Of a stretch of 64,000 nt of DNA, positions 1 to 15,000 are shown one piece after another. The notes below the pieces were generated by a model. It made no database searches and was not told the DNA's origin. It was given only the letters and a program-made list of their open reading frames with translations. The stretch comes from Dendrocalamus latiflorus (Eukaryota > Streptophyta > Magnoliopsida > Poales > Poaceae), in NCBI GenBank assembly GCA_017311315.1, contig CM029666.1, positions 32,870,749 through 32,934,748 of the forward strand. Direction: 5' to 3'. Every line of letters begins with the position of its first letter. The first letter of the stretch is position 1. Both the position numbers and the translations under genes were made by a program.

Positions 1-55
1 GGTCATGTTCGTCTGATGGCTTGGAGTTCTGAGTAGAATGTGCTTGCAGTGATGT

Positions 56-3000
56 ATGGGCAAAGCCTGCTTCTGTGGTCCAATGGATACTGAGCCGTGC
101 TCTCTGGGAGGAATTGCTGAACGTGGTGTGAACGTTGACACAAAAGCTTCACCATGCCATGCAGCCATAGAGAAAGCTCAGGAGGAGCTGAGGTACATTG
201 ACCACTGTGTTATTCTCAACTAGTTTATGCTTGCTATTTATACCTGATACTCCATTATACACAAACTTTAGGCAGGAATATGATGTCCGTGAAGAACGGA
301 GGAGGGAGCTTGAATTTCTGGAGAAGGTACATTGCGACGGCATCCATATGGTTTTGTACATTGACTCTGCATTGGATCCTTTTCCCCTGGTTTATTCACC
401 TATTACTGCAGGGAGGCAATCCCTTGGATTTCATACTTGGACATGTAGCATCACTCAGTGTACATTCAACTTCTGTCACAGATCAGATAGCTGAACAAAA
501 TGTGATAAGGTGATAATTAGTTCCTAGTCTATGATGTCATGGCAATGTCGTTATTATCGGTTGATTTAAGTAAGCCTTTTGTCGCTCTTGCACTGCAGTG
601 AAGCTAAAGGCAGTTTTGCATTTGCTGCATCACCTCACGGGGATTCAGTTGAAAGTAGTGGCAAACCAGGAAGTTCATCATGCTGTGAAGCCAACACAGC
701 CGATAATCTTATGCTTTTGGATGGAGATACCATCAACATAGGTGGGGAGAAACTTGTCAAACGCAGTACTAAAAGAACTAACACAACTCAACCTGAGCTG
801 TCCCTGCGCAACGATGGTCAAAGTAATACAAAAGAAGCTGAAGATTCTGGTTTGTTCCGCCTTGGGGCAAAGAGCCAAGCATATGCTCGACGCAGGTCAA
901 AGTCAAGCAGGGAGAATGCTAATATTTTGTCAGTTAGGTCTCCACCAGTTCCTCTTCCAAGTTGTCAGCGAAAAGATGCAAAAGGGGTAATACAAGAAGC
1001 AAAAACTGATGATCGTGGTGTCTCATCCATTGGCGATTCAAAACCAACAAGTCTAAATGGTAACAATATGTTGAAGAATGCATCATTAGATAATCAAGTG
1101 GCAGTGGAGTTGAGTGGTGTTCAAGCAATTCATGTAGGTAACCAAGCAGAGAAACTTGAAAAAACAAACGACAAAGATGGTATGCAAGCTATGGAAATCT
1201 CACCAAACATTGTGACTGATAATTCACAGCTTAGTGGAGGTGGTCAGATGACTACTGCAGCTGCTTCCACAGAATCCCCTGATGCTATTCCAAAAGAAGC
1301 TTCTTCAAGGACAACTTCTTCTTTCCCATCTACTTGCAATGAGATCATGAGAGAAGCACACACTCCTGAAAAGGCAGGTAAAGGCTGCTCTGACAAAAAT
1401 GTGGTTGATGCTCACGCACATGATATTGACAACAAGGGTGCTTTCCCTCACCCTACCGTAGAAACTGCTAGTTTGAATGAAAATGAAGTGGATCTAACTC
1501 AAGCAGATGCCACCAAGACTATTGATGAGCTTTCAGGCAAAAATGAGAATTCTGTATCAGTGAAGGTTGGTGAAAGGTGTGATGAAGGCTTGAGTAACAT
1601 TGTACCTTATGTGAAGGATGACAAGACAGATGGTCAACTGGAAGGTAGTAGCAGGCCCACTGTTGTGGATGACAGTTCTACTTCTGTACAACTAGAAGTA
1701 AGCAATGCTGTGAAAGATGAAATCGAAGTTTGTAACAATGTGGTTGACGTGCAGAAGGATACAGGAAATCTTGCTACTTTTGATAATGATAAAGTGAATA
1801 AGGAAGCAGGTTCTGATTTGGATAATAATAATTGTTCTAGTGATTTAACTGTTGCCGATAAGTTGGCTTCTGTTACTGTGTCCCCTGCGTCGCTCACAGA
1901 GGATATGCCTAATCCTGTGCCGTCAATGAAAAATCCGGTGCTTAATCTTGATAGTGATGTTAAAAAATCTAGCGGAATTGAGGCAGGGATGGCAAAGGAG
2001 GAATCGGAAAATTCTATCGTTGCAAAGAAGGAATATGAAGATTCTGTCCTTAGAAGGGCTTGGCTTATAGAGGTACACCTATGCTATATAAAGCTCTCCT
2101 TTTCTGATAGTGCACTTGCTTCTGAAAAAGAAAGTCATTATTTAACAGGTGAACATTAAGAGAGCTGGTGAACAATCTCTATGCAATATTTCTTTGGAGA
2201 AGAAGCGGAAGAGTCACTGGGAGTTTGTTCTGGAGGAGATGGCTTGGATGGCAAATGACTTTATGCAGGTACTTTCTCAAGTGATCTTTGTATTTCTTTG
2301 TTGTGCTCATACAAGCTGTAAGATTTCTTGCCTTGTTGTGTAACATTGTTGACTGTATCAATGTATTTAGATATCATATAACTTGACTGTTTCTGATTAA
2401 TAGGAGCGCCTGTGGAAAAGTGCAGCTGCAGCCCAGATGTCCCACTGGATTGCCTTCAGTGGTCGAGCAACGTTTGAAGAAGCAAGCATTCACAGAAAAC
2501 AGAAATCTGTTGCTAGAATTCTGGCCAAGGGTATCATGAATTTTTGGCATTCAGTTGAGACTTTACGAGATGCTAGTGGTGAGATGCCTAAAGCAAGGCA
2601 AATAGAGAAATCAAATGGGCTTGAAGAAGCGAAGCTGGCTGGAGTCAAAGCAGAAAAAGAACAAGTATTTGACACTTCATATTTGGACATTTGTTTTAAG
2701 TTGCATAAGCTTTGTTATAGACTTATAGGGCTTGATATGTTCACAACTGCGAGGTTGATGTGATCTATGAATTCGGACAGGGTGATAAATCCTTTAAACA
2801 AGAGAAGTCTAGGTGGTCCCATCAGTCTCCTATTCAGAGATACACACTTCGATTTCTGGAGTACAACTGTAATGTGCCCGAATGTTTGTCCTTAGCCGAA
2901 GCACCACCAACTCCTGACAGATTAAATGACTTTGGCCTTTTGAAAGTGCCAGATCAACTTTCAGAAGTAATCCATCTGACTCTGTGTGGTTTTTGATAAT

Positions 3001-6000
3001 TTATTTATTTACACCTTTTTTTTGCGTCCCATCTCATTCTAAGTGACTTAATAAAGCTCGGTGCCAACTCACGTGAACACCCCAAAAAACAGGCACAGTG
3101 AGGAGAAACATAAAATTTACTGAACAACGCTGGTTAATGATTCTTTTCCAATTTTCAGGCAAATCTCTTTTATGGGGTAGCCCCCGGTGCAATGCGGGCT
3201 TACAGGGAGTCTATGGAGCATCTATTTGTGTATAATAAGGTAAGGAGATGCTCGCAGTATTCTGAAAACCCACGGACAGCAATTTGTTTACGCTTTGTAG
3301 CTTTTTTCATCTTCAGGGGAGTTTTGTTAAAATGTTGAACTCCAGGATACACTGGATCATGTACTGTTCAGAAGAACTTATGGCTATTCATTTTTCAATG
3401 TCTCATTTTGAGAGTGGTCTTCAATTATTGGGTGTGTTTTTTTTGGTTGCTACTGATGGTTTTTGGCCCTAGCGCTAGTGCTTGTGCGAACGAACCGAAT
3501 GCTAATAAATCATTTCGAAAAGGTTGTCCTGATAAGCCATTTCGAAAAGGTGGCGGAGAGGCCGTCCTGTTTGTTTGTTTGGGGGAAGGCATAAGCTATA
3601 AGCCATAAGCTGAAAAGAATGGAGCCATCATATAGTAAAAAAATTCACTTTCAACTGTGGGCCCACAAAATTCTGGACTTACCGCATTGAAATTCAATCT
3701 CCTGTTGCTTTCAAGGTTTTATTTGGCATTATGGGCTCACTGAATCTTTGATGTTGCCATTTACTGTGTCAATGTTAAATTGCTAACAAGAAAATTTATG
3801 ATTCCAACTTTTGTACAATCGTTGTTGTGCACGTTGGCCGTTTCCTGCTACCAGATGAACTCTACTTCTTCCTGGACTGTACTGCCTAACCAATGGACTC
3901 TATGCCCTGACCTCCTAACCAACGGACTGTATGACCTGACCAACTCCTAAGCCACACTGCTATTCTTCTTCAATCTCCTCGCTGCTGGTACTTATCCTTG
4001 AGCCCATATGGCCAGCCGGCCGGCTGTGGCATTTGCTGCTGCTGTGCACGTTGGGCTTGCTGCCCACGTCCACAACAATCGTAGAGTAAATGCTATAAAC
4101 TGACACATCACACACTATTGTCCCCATGTTCACTACTTTGGCATTATTCTCTCTATTTTTTGTTCCAAAACTAACTTCTTTATGGTATTCATGTACTATC
4201 AAAATTAACTATCTGTTTATTCCAGAAGATCGGTAACACTGGACACAAGGATGATTATGAGCCATCGACGTGTGATTCTGTTGCAGGTTTTACATACCAC
4301 TGCACCACTATTTCTCAATACTTGTATAATGATGTATTTCATGTTCTTGTCAATGCGTCATTTTTGTTTAGATGGACATAGGGACAATGCATATGAAGAT
4401 GATGAAGGCGAGGCATGCCCTTATTTATTGCCTGAAACATATGATGGTGGTTTGGCATCGAAATTGGCATCGAAATTGAGTCACAAGAAGAAACACCTGA
4501 TGCAGCAGAGGATGAATGGCACAAGAAGATATGATATTGGTGTGGACATGCCTTATGATCCATGCTTGGAGAGCAAGTCAGGAAACCAGCCATTTTTATC
4601 AAATGGCAAAAGAACCTCAGATTTCCTTTCCATTCCTACAAAACGCATCAGGACAGCTGTTAGGCTGCGAGTTGTAAGTCCATTTCTTGCTGGTGTTGCT
4701 GGAACCCCTCAGTTCACAAGCAAAATGGATGCCTCTAGTGGAGAGACAAACTCCTGCCAAGATGATCAAAGTTCTTTACATGGGGAATCTTTTCCCAGGA
4801 AGAATGCGGATATTGAATCCACAGTTGATTTTGACAGACAATTGTTGTATGATGGCAGTGAGGTGTCTACTAAGTCTAAAAAGAAGAAAAAGCCTAAGCA
4901 CCCGGGACACAAGACACCACATTGTGTGGCCGAGTCCTGTACGTTGATGGCTGGAAAGGTTGAATTCTTTATGTCAACTCTCATTTTTTGTTATGCTTAC
5001 AATGTCTGATAGAATAAGTTTATTCTGCTGATGTTTCAGGGCATTGCCTATGATCCTAAACCTCAGGTTGATTTGGTTGCTCAGTATGAGCAGGTACTGT
5101 TTTTGGCTGTATTTGATCATTGTTCGTAATTGACATTTGCAGACAAAATTCTTGTTGTCAATCATTTAGTGGTTTTGAAGTTGATATACAAACGCGTGTT
5201 CTTGCAACAAAGTAGTGAATATCGGTCTAAAATGATATTTGAGGGCATGCTAGCAAACTATGGCACTAAGTAATTTTAGTCATCCTTTATGAATTATTAT
5301 ATGGTGTTTTGTATGCTCTATTTTCGGGAGCATGATCATCATAGGGTTTAGTGAAGCCCAAGCAACACTACAAGCCTCCCCTCCCCCCACTCCCACCACC
5401 ACGTACTCTGAATGGAAATATAATAAGCTTGCAGTTTCATTAATATCTGATGAATACTTTCTCCCTTCTATGCCAGAAGGATTATTTGAAGAAGAGATCA
5501 GAGGCACATCAATTTGATTCAAATGGGAATATTGGTACTTTCTTTCTCTCTGCTTCAGATATCATCTATGTGACATGAGAGTAACTAGTTCTCTTATTTG
5601 GGAGAACATGAGAATAACTCCTAACGTGTTAGGTGTTGACTTATCAACAGTGATAAATGGTCAACATGCTGCGAAGAAGCCTAAATTGATGAAGCAAGGA
5701 CCAGATATTTCATTAGAGGCTCTTACACCAGTTGGCCCAATTGCATCTCCTGTCGCATCACAAATGAGTAACATGGCAAACCCTATGAAGATTATAAAGA
5801 TTATCACTAATCGGGATCGTGGAAGAAAAAATAAAGCACTCAAGGTATTCTCACCTTTCAACATTCTGGTCGTATATAGATTTTTTGAACCTTTACTTGC
5901 ATAGACACTACTTGACAATGTCAAAACCTTTTTCTTTGCACATATGCTTTACTTTTCTCTGTTAGAAGCTATCATTATTCGAGTTTGGATTCATTTATTG

Positions 6001-9000
6001 GTAACAGCAAATAGATGTTGCGCTCATTTTGTAAAGTTCAGATCGTAGTATAGTCACTCTTGAAACATTAGTAGATAATTTCAGGTTCGTGCTTGGCTCA
6101 GTTGACATTTTAAAGTATCGAAGACCACATGGTTACATATGCCATGTAATGAAGAGAAATGAAGAACTTGTGGATCAATCTTCTAAACAACATTTTTTAG
6201 AAAGGGTGTTTTCACCCCTATGTGAGTGGGGATTGAACCTAGGACCTCATGCTCGTGTACCCCCGCACTCCACGTGGAACTCATCTAGGTCCCTCTAAAG
6301 GACAAATGATATACCAGAAATCTGATTGGTATTCATCTTGGAGAGCAAGGGCAAGAAGTTGGGTCAGACTAGGGCCACTATGAGACTATGATTTATGGGG
6401 TGGGGGTTGAGGATCACTCATGATCCCTAAGTCAGTCAAGCTTGGTTGAGCTCAGAATCAGCCTGAATTTGATTTCATGCCCAAGCTGCACTAGAGATGA
6501 GCTCATTCTGGCCTGATCCCTGGTTTGAATTGAGCCAAAACCTGAATCGATCTCTAGCTTCATTGTCAACATTTTTTTGGTTGAGCTAAGATAATTATAG
6601 CATTCAAGCATCCTATACGGACATGTTTATCTTGCTCATCAACTGCTTTATAAAATCTTGATCTTTTTGTCAGATGGCTGCTGGTCATTCAAGTCCTGGA
6701 AGTCCATGGTCCAATTTTGAGGATCAGGTTATTGTGTGTTTGAAATAATTGATTTTTTCTATCTTGCTACATTTTGCTGAAATAAGTTAACATCTTAATT
6801 ATACCAGGCTCTTGTTGTGCTTGTACATGATATGGGTCAAAATTGGGAATTGGTAAGCGATGCTTTGAACAGCATTGTCCACCTGAAGGTAATAATGTTT
6901 TTAGGAGAATAACTGTAACATTTTCTTGTAATATCAACCCTTTAAAATTTTTCCCGTTATCATGCGAGTGTGCCTTGTGAAATTCATTTTGTTGCAATTC
7001 ATGTGATTTTTTAGCTATTCCTTTAGCATTTTATGCTTGTAAGTTTTGTTCTTTTGTGTTAATTCTCCTGGAAAGTGATGTACATTCTTTTTGTCCTTGC
7101 ACTTGGATCTCATGTGGTATGAAATTTTGTTACCATGATTTGGTAACAATTTGAAAAAAGTTGTTTCCTTTGCTTATTTAATCGAGTTTTCTGGCATCCT
7201 ACATGTGCAGTGTATATATAGAAAGCCTAATGAGTGTAAGGACCGTCATAAGCTTCTCACGGATAAAAGTTCTGGTGATGGTGCTGACAGCGCAGATGAA
7301 TCAGGCTCATCTCAACACTATCAATCCACATTGCCTGGCATTCCGAAGGTTTGCTATTCCATTTATGTTTTCTTGTATTATACTTCTCAGCATGTATATG
7401 GAAATGGAATTTATAAATTTGCGATGCTAGATCTTCGCTATAGGATTTCTTTCAATGTGCTGCAGCTTTTGTCAAAACCATTATAGATTGCAAGGAATAA
7501 GGCCACTTCTTGTACAATAGTTTGCATGCAGATGCACAGAAGATGTCGACTCTTCAACAATTAACACTATGATCCCTTTCATGCGAATATCAGGGTAGTG
7601 CCAGACAGCTGTTCCAGCGCCTTCAAGGACCGTTCGAGGAAGAGATTCTTAAGGCACATTTTGAGAAAATAATATTCCTTGGACAAAAATTGCATCCAAG
7701 TTGTAGACAGGTTAGTATTACTGTCTTTTGAAAAACCTCACACTGACTTGGTTTTGAGTGAGACATCATATAGTCATAATTTTCACACTGACTTGGTTTT
7801 GAGTGGGACTATCATATAGTCGTAATTTTCTTGTAGTAGGCCAAATTTGTCATGCTGTTTTATGCACTTGCTTCATAGAATACATTACCTGATTACCTTA
7901 CTGTCAATGAAGACAATCTTCTGCTACTGTATGCCATGTATAAAATTATTGGGAATGCTGATTGCATCGTAGGGTGTGATGATGGAGTGGTCTTTTCCCC
8001 TTTCTTTTGTGATGCATGCGCCTTGGTGTTCTATGTAGTTGAACTAAATAGTCCGTACTTATGGTGATAACCAAATGCAAGTGGATTCTGATCTTATGTA
8101 AACTACATAATCTACTGAAAACATATCACCACCCTTTCTTTTCAGCAAGACGAAAGTACATTTAGTATGATATAAACTATGATATTGACAGTGTTTTGTG
8201 CTTAAGTTTTGCTAGGTTGAAGCATTCTATTTTCACTTTAAATCATCTTACATTTTCTTGCATGATTTTGTATTTACACTATGTTTCTTTTTATGATTTA
8301 CATATTTATCCAGGTTTGTTTGATCATCTTTATGATATTTCCTTCCAATTTGCAGCTATTTTTCTGTCTTTTGCTGCTGGTGTTGATATTGTTAATATTT
8401 GCTTGCTGACATGATTTTCCTTTGTTTGTTTGTGTGTGTTTTCTCTTTTGGTTATGAAGGGGGAGAGCCAGGAATTCAAGCAGATAAATCCACTTCATAC
8501 TTCTCACGTTCTTGCACTTTCTCAAACATGTCCAAGCAACTTATCTGCTGGCGTTTTGACGTATGTGCCATACCCTTCGGACCACCCCCTTTTAGATCCT
8601 ACTATGAATTCTTCATATGTTCTATGCTTGGTTGTTACGGCGTCGCTTAGGCGTTGCGGCGGAGCTGGGTGGACTCCATAGACATTCGCCGCGACTTGGG
8701 GGGAGGCGGCAGGGGGCGGAGGTGCCGGGGAGAGGAGAGGAGGTGAGGCGGCGGGGGGATGACCGGAGGCAAGGCGGCGGGGGAGGACCGGAGGAGGCGG
8801 CGGGGAGAGAGAGAGAGAGAGGAGTGAGTGCGGGGGAGAGAGAGAGAGAGGAGAGGAGAGGAGTCAGCAGATATAAGTTGGCGATGCAGAGTATGAGTTA
8901 CTGAGTATACAACTATACATACATGCACTTACAGCGTGGCGACTCGCCTAGGCATCGCAATGGCATCCAGGCGCCCCTCACTCGCCGTGGTCGCCGACTC

Positions 9001-12000
9001 CGCCGTGACAACCATGGTTCTATTTAATATGTTATTCCATTTCCAGCCGTTGTTGGTCATCTTTATGCTCTATCTAATTCAAAACATTTAATAGGCCACT
9101 TGATCTTTGTGATGCGACGACTTCAAATTCGGATGCGCTTTCTATTGGTTACCAGGGATCTCATACAAGTGGGTTGATGCTTCCAAGCCATCACGGTTCC
9201 ATTGGTACTACCCTTCCTACTCTGAATATGAATGCTAGGCTACCAGGCTCTCCCGGTATGGTTCTAGGCAGCACTTTGCCATCGCCTTCAACAATGAATG
9301 CTTCCTCTAGGTAAATGACTCGATTGTTCTCTAGTTGATATTAAATAGATTTGTTTTTTAATGTTCATTTCTGCAATTATTTTATTGCAGGGATGCTCAG
9401 TGGTATGTTGTGCCTAGACCTACCTCTTTACAGGTTGATGAACAACAAAGAATTCATTATAACCAGATGCTCAATGGCAGAAGCCTTCAGCAACCTGGAG
9501 TTTCTGTTCCTGGTGTGTTGCCTGCTGGAGTTGATGGTGGTGTTCGAATGATGCCAGGTGCTCATGGTATGGGAGTGATGACTGGACTAAATCAAGGTAT
9601 GCCTGTTACCAGGCCGGGTTTTCCAAGGCTTGGTTCCCCAGGAATGCTAAATATGGTTTCATCTGGAAACATGCTACCCAACAATGGGCAAGGCATGCAA
9701 AACACTGTAAATGTTCATCCTGGTACCATACCTGGCCCTGGAAATATGATGTTGAGGCCACGTGATCCAATGCAGATGCTTCGGGTAAGCATTCCCTTTC
9801 ATACTGCATTATGGTTTTTAAATTTCAGCATGTCCTCTGCTCAGTATCGACTGGTGTGCTAGAAGCATAAAATACTGTGTAACCACCTATCTTTTGTTCT
9901 CATCATATGGACCATGTTTTCAACTTTCCAAAACCAGCACCAAAGTAGTTATTCCTATTTCAATAGAACATTGTGCGGATTGCAGAGCTTAATGGCAGCT
10001 ACTGTTTTGGCCAGTAACTGATTCGAGACTTGCTGGTATTAGCTGGTTTCAGATGGCTTATTTGTCTGAACAAGTTTTTCTCTGTTCCCCTTGTATTTAA
10101 AGAACATGTTACATAGGAAGAATTATTCAAAGCTTAGACAGCATTGTGAAGTTAGCCATAACAGTAGTCCTTGAAACTGAACCAGTCAAGGTATTATCCT
10201 CGCATCGCTTGAAAGCGTTAATCTGGGGCTACTACATTTGGTATGTATGGGTTTTATGCTGGCCAGACCTATATCAACTCTCCATGTGGGAATGCTAGCA
10301 TACTACTACACATGGGCCAGGTTGTTACAATTATTTCCCCTTGCCTTTTACTAAAAAGCGATCCTTTAGCAGAGCTAGACCATACCAGACTTTGGTTCTG
10401 GTTTTTTTTGGTCAACCGCTAGTTTGGTCCTTTCTTTTGTAACAATTATGGGGCTGATGCAGCGGAAATGCACAATACCTGTAATTCAGAAAAATTGAAC
10501 AACAAGATCAAGGGATGAACTAGATGAATCACCCAGGCATGACTCAGTCTAGATATTTTGAATAACTCAGAAAATTGGCTGTCTTTATTAGTTCTGAATT
10601 TGACGATCAACATCTCAGCAATTACCATGTATTTATAGGCCTATCAATAGAAGTATAGAACTAAAATAGGAATACTAAAAGCTAACAAAGGAAATGGAAA
10701 CAAAATAAAATCAACATAGTTCTCAACCACGGCCACTGCTCGGAGCCTCGGACTTGACTTGAACCAGACACAACATAAGGAAAACAATAATATGCCGACC
10801 TCTGCTGCATGCATGGACATCAACGCAGATGCAAACGAAGGAACTAATAACACTTGCTTTTCACAAATCTTTGCTAAATGAAAGATCTTTGCACCGGAAT
10901 ATCTAACACTTCACTTGCAGCCTTGAAGCAGTAGATTCTGATGTCCATGTGAGCAAACCGACAATCTTAAAATTATCTTATTTTTCCAGATATTCCATAG
11001 CTAGCCCTGCTGCATCTTCCTCCCCAGGTCGGATAACTCACCCTCGAGTTCTGAAATTCTTCTTCCTTTTCACAAAGACATTAATATTGTGATCTAGTTC
11101 AAGTATCACTCTTTGACGATTATGCTTGTTCGCTGATCCTGTAGGATCAAGAACAAATCAATTGCACAATAGCAATTTTCTTGGCCACACCAGTCCTTTC
11201 TCAACCAATACCTAATACCAAATTCTTCCTATGAAAGGAGCTATGTATTGTGCAAGCTGTGAGCATCACATCAGCCTTGTGCGCCAATGTGAATGTATTG
11301 GTTGACTGATGATCGTCAACTAATTTTCTGATCAATTAATCATATGCCCCATCTCTCAGGATACCAGTGCGAATATAACAGTGTTGCTTCCCATTATACC
11401 ATTCTAATAATCTCGTCTGTGTTATGAATATTGTGTGTATTGATATGAGACCCAAAGGGCCATATATATAGGAGAGTACAAGGGGATATGCCATATAGAG
11501 ATAAGACATATATGGAATAGAATACAAACTCTATATCCTAATACAACTCTATCTCCTTAACACCCCCCTCAAATGCAAGGCGTATGCAATAGCATTGCAT
11601 TTGAAAAAGGAGTTAACACTAAAACAAGAAAAATCCGAAGTCCGAGTCTTGATGATGTCGTCATTGCGTGCAGCCTTTGAATAAACTGTCAAATCAAGCC
11701 GAAGATGAATATATAAAAGCATGACGGCGCAGATCGAAGCCCGAGATGGCGGCGGCGCAATGCACAAGAAGCGCAACGGAGGCGCAGTGCAAAAGAAGCA
11801 CGGCTTTAGAAACTCGGGGCGGCGGCTTAAAGAGAAGCGGCGGCATCATAACGACTTCTAAGATCTGTACGCGGCTCAGAGAATAGAGCGGCGGCTGCTG
11901 CCATGCACAAGAAAATTCCTACACTTCTATGACCGACAATAAATTTTTGTGGACTCGCACGGCTTGAACGAACAAATAAAAAACTACGGACTTGGATGGA

Positions 12001-15000
12001 CGCAACGGAAGACTCACGAAAAATAATCGAAGACTGACTAAAAGAAATCAGCAGCAGAAAATCCCACTCCCCTTCTCTCTCAAAAACCTCCTCCCCTCAG
12101 TCTCACTGCCCCCTTCTCTCTCCACCAGCAAAATGCTTGAGTCCTCGCGCCTGCCAAGAATAAATCAGCGGAGAGAGGCGGCCGGGATGGCAGACGGCTC
12201 TCCCTCTTTCTCCTTGCGCCCGTCGTGCTGCACACAACTCCTCTCCCGCCACCTCCTCGCGCCTCACTCGCGGCTCGGGAAGAGTGGCGGCGGCAGGTAC
12301 GGCGGCCGAAGGAGGCGGCGGCTCCGAGGCGGTCGAAGACGCCGGATTTGGCGCAAGGAAACGGTGGCGGCAGCCCAAAGAGCGCGGAAGAAGAGCGGCC
12401 GAGGCGGGCCACAAGAGCGGCGGCGGCGGCGGGATCCGGCGTCGGCTGGATCTAGGAAAGGTGGTGCGGCCCGGGCTTCGGCGATCCGGGAAGAGGACGG
12501 CGTCGGAGGTGGCCAGATCCGGGCGCGGGCGACGGTGGAGACGGCCGGACCAGGCGGGCGAGCACACGGCGCGGTGGCCTCGGGCGGCGGAGACTGCCAG
12601 ATCTGGCGTGGAGAAGGCTGGATCTGCGTGTCGGCCGAGAGGAAGAGCCGATGACCGGAGCGACGATCCACGTGAGCGGCGGCCGGAGAAGGACGGATCC
12701 GGGCGGTCCACCCAGATCGAGGAAGTAGATGAGGGCGGCGGCGACGACCAGAGACGAGGAGACGGCGGGTCGGTGCAGCCCAACAAGGTGGCCGCAAGAT
12801 CGATCCTCCCGGGGGCAGCAGTAACAGCGGAAATAGATGAGGTTAGGGTTTTAACCTAAGTTCTGATACCATGTTATGAATATTGTGTGTATTGATATGA
12901 GACCCAAAGGGCCATATATATAGGAGAGTACAAGGGGATATGCCATATAGAGATAAGACATATATGGCATAGAATACAAACTCTATATCCTAATACAACT
13001 CTATCTCCTTAACAGTCTGCAAGATAATAATCCTTTGTACCATGATTAGAAATAATGTCATCATGCTTGCACAGCAAACGCCTTAAACATGGGACAGAAA
13101 CTGATTGGGTTACCACGTCAGACTCTGCACGGAGAATGATATATAATTTATTTACCAAAACTGGTTGGGTTACCAAATAGGCAAATACTAGTCCCAAACA
13201 CCCAGCAGTAAAACCATTTATTGGTGGTTTTCCAGGCACTGCTTGTCACCTTTCCATCTGGAGAGAAACCTGTGAACTTTATGAGCGTTGGCACTCTGTA
13301 ATATTGTAATTAATGCTGTCACATACCACTTTCGCCCTGCACCTTCCAAATTATGTGGTCAGCACCTTCATTGACTCCACAAATAAACTACAATACTGTA
13401 TCCATCTGTCATGTACGGTATCCCGTACCAGTGCCATAGGTGTCGACAGGTCCTAGGCGCGGCAATTGTGCCGGATGCGGCACAATAAAAGGCCTTAGGT
13501 CATTTTAGGATTCACCTTCAATTAGAGATTCCATTAGTTGGCTAAGAGATATAGTTAGTTCAAGATTGTTAGGGGTGGTCTCATCTATATAGGGACTGCC
13601 ACATCTATTGAGAGTAATTAAGAAGAAAGTTATCATGTATCTCCCCCTTCTATTCCTCTCCTCTACCCTGTGCTTCTTCCTAACCCCGGCTCGTCCCTTT
13701 CTTTGCGCCTTCCCTTCTACACAAACATGCCATGGCTCCTAGCCCACGGTACCAGCCAAAGCTACCTGTTCATCACAACCTATGTTCTGGGACAGGACCT
13801 GATAGCATGGTATCAGAACAGTCAACCTCGGACGGCTCAGGTACCAAGATGGAAGCACAGCTTGCTGCCATTATGACAAACTTGCTCAATTGACAGCCAC
13901 TACCACGGACACGAACTAGTCGGTTGCCACCCTTCAAGAGCAGCTTACCGGTGTGCGTGACGTGTGATGACCCTGGAGAAGAGACCATGTGATGGATTGA
14001 TGTGCTTGCCGGCGGGTTCTCAAGCTCGTGCGGGCGCGACAGCTACGTGCACAGATGGGAGTCAACCTCCTTGCCACCACAAGCTTGAGTTTCTGACATA
14101 TGAAGGCAAGGAAGACCCCTTGGGATGGCTCCAACGATGCGAGCAATTTTTCCTAGGACAGAAGACGCCGGAAGCCGAGAAGGTGTGGCTCACATCATAC
14201 CATCTAGCTGGGGTAGCCCAGCAGTGGTATTTTCAATTGGAGCACGATAAGGGCGAGCCCAACTGGCGCAACTTCAAGAAGTATGTCAATCTCTGCTTTG
14301 GGCCGTCGATTCGACACAATCCCCGCGGTGAACTCAAGGAGCGGCACCAAACCGAGACTGTGGAGGAGTACCAGGGCCAGTTCTTGGCGATCCTTTACCA
14401 TGCTGATCACCTTCAACCGCGGCAGTTGGTTCAACTCTTCACGCCAGGGCTGGTCGAGCCAATTCACACCGACATTGAACACTAAAACCCGGCTAGCCTA
14501 TAGATGGCCATGGCGCATCCAGCCGCACCATGCAAATCCAAGTTTAGTTGGTCAGGGTAACCCTCGCGGCACTGCTGGACACAGGTTCCACCCACAACTT
14601 TGTTAGCAAGGAGACAGTGTTGCGTGAGGCATCTTGATCCACCATCGTCGTGGCCTGCAGGTCATGGTTGCCAACGACAAACGTGTCCTAAGCTCTGGGC
14701 TAGGGTGTAGGCTACCCCTTCAGGTGGGCGACGAGGAATTCGTCAACGATTGTTACACGATTCCTCTCGAGTAATTCGACCTCGTACTTGGCGTTCAGTG
14801 GCTCGAGATGGTAGGCCTGATTTTTGGGACTTCGCCACCAAGACCATGCCATTCTGGCGCACAGATCACAACGTGACGTGGCATGGCTTGGGTGCGCGAC
14901 CAATTGCAACACGTGCCTTCGCTTGCACCGGGAGCCTCATGGAGGAGCTACTGGACAAATTTTTGGCAGTGTTCGTTGAGCCGACCGGTCTGCCACTCGA

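Larger units (their letters stand above)
11420..13014 (-). mobile_element. Young non-autonomous LTR retrotransposon with 143-bp LTRs
   Basis: Two 143-bp direct repeats (11420-11562 and 12872-13014) begin TGTTATG and end TTAACA in plus-strand reading and differ at one base that I can see. The element is flanked by the 5-bp target duplication GTCTG (11415-11419 and 13015-13019). It is inserted in reverse: next to the right LTR the minus strand reads TGGTATCAGAAC, the initiator-tRNA-Met primer-binding site, and next to the left LTR it reads GAGGGGGG, the polypurine tract. The 1.3-kb interior is very GC-rich and has no gag or pol. Its long ORFs on both strands are probably composition artefacts. 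It must rely on enzymes from another element (TRIM/LARD class). Confidence 0.93.

Noticed and set aside
11992..12859. Long overlapping ORFs on both strands (up to 227 aa)
   Set aside because: They lie in the GC-rich body of a non-autonomous LTR element, occur in at least five frames and show no domain. Absence of stops follows from base composition.
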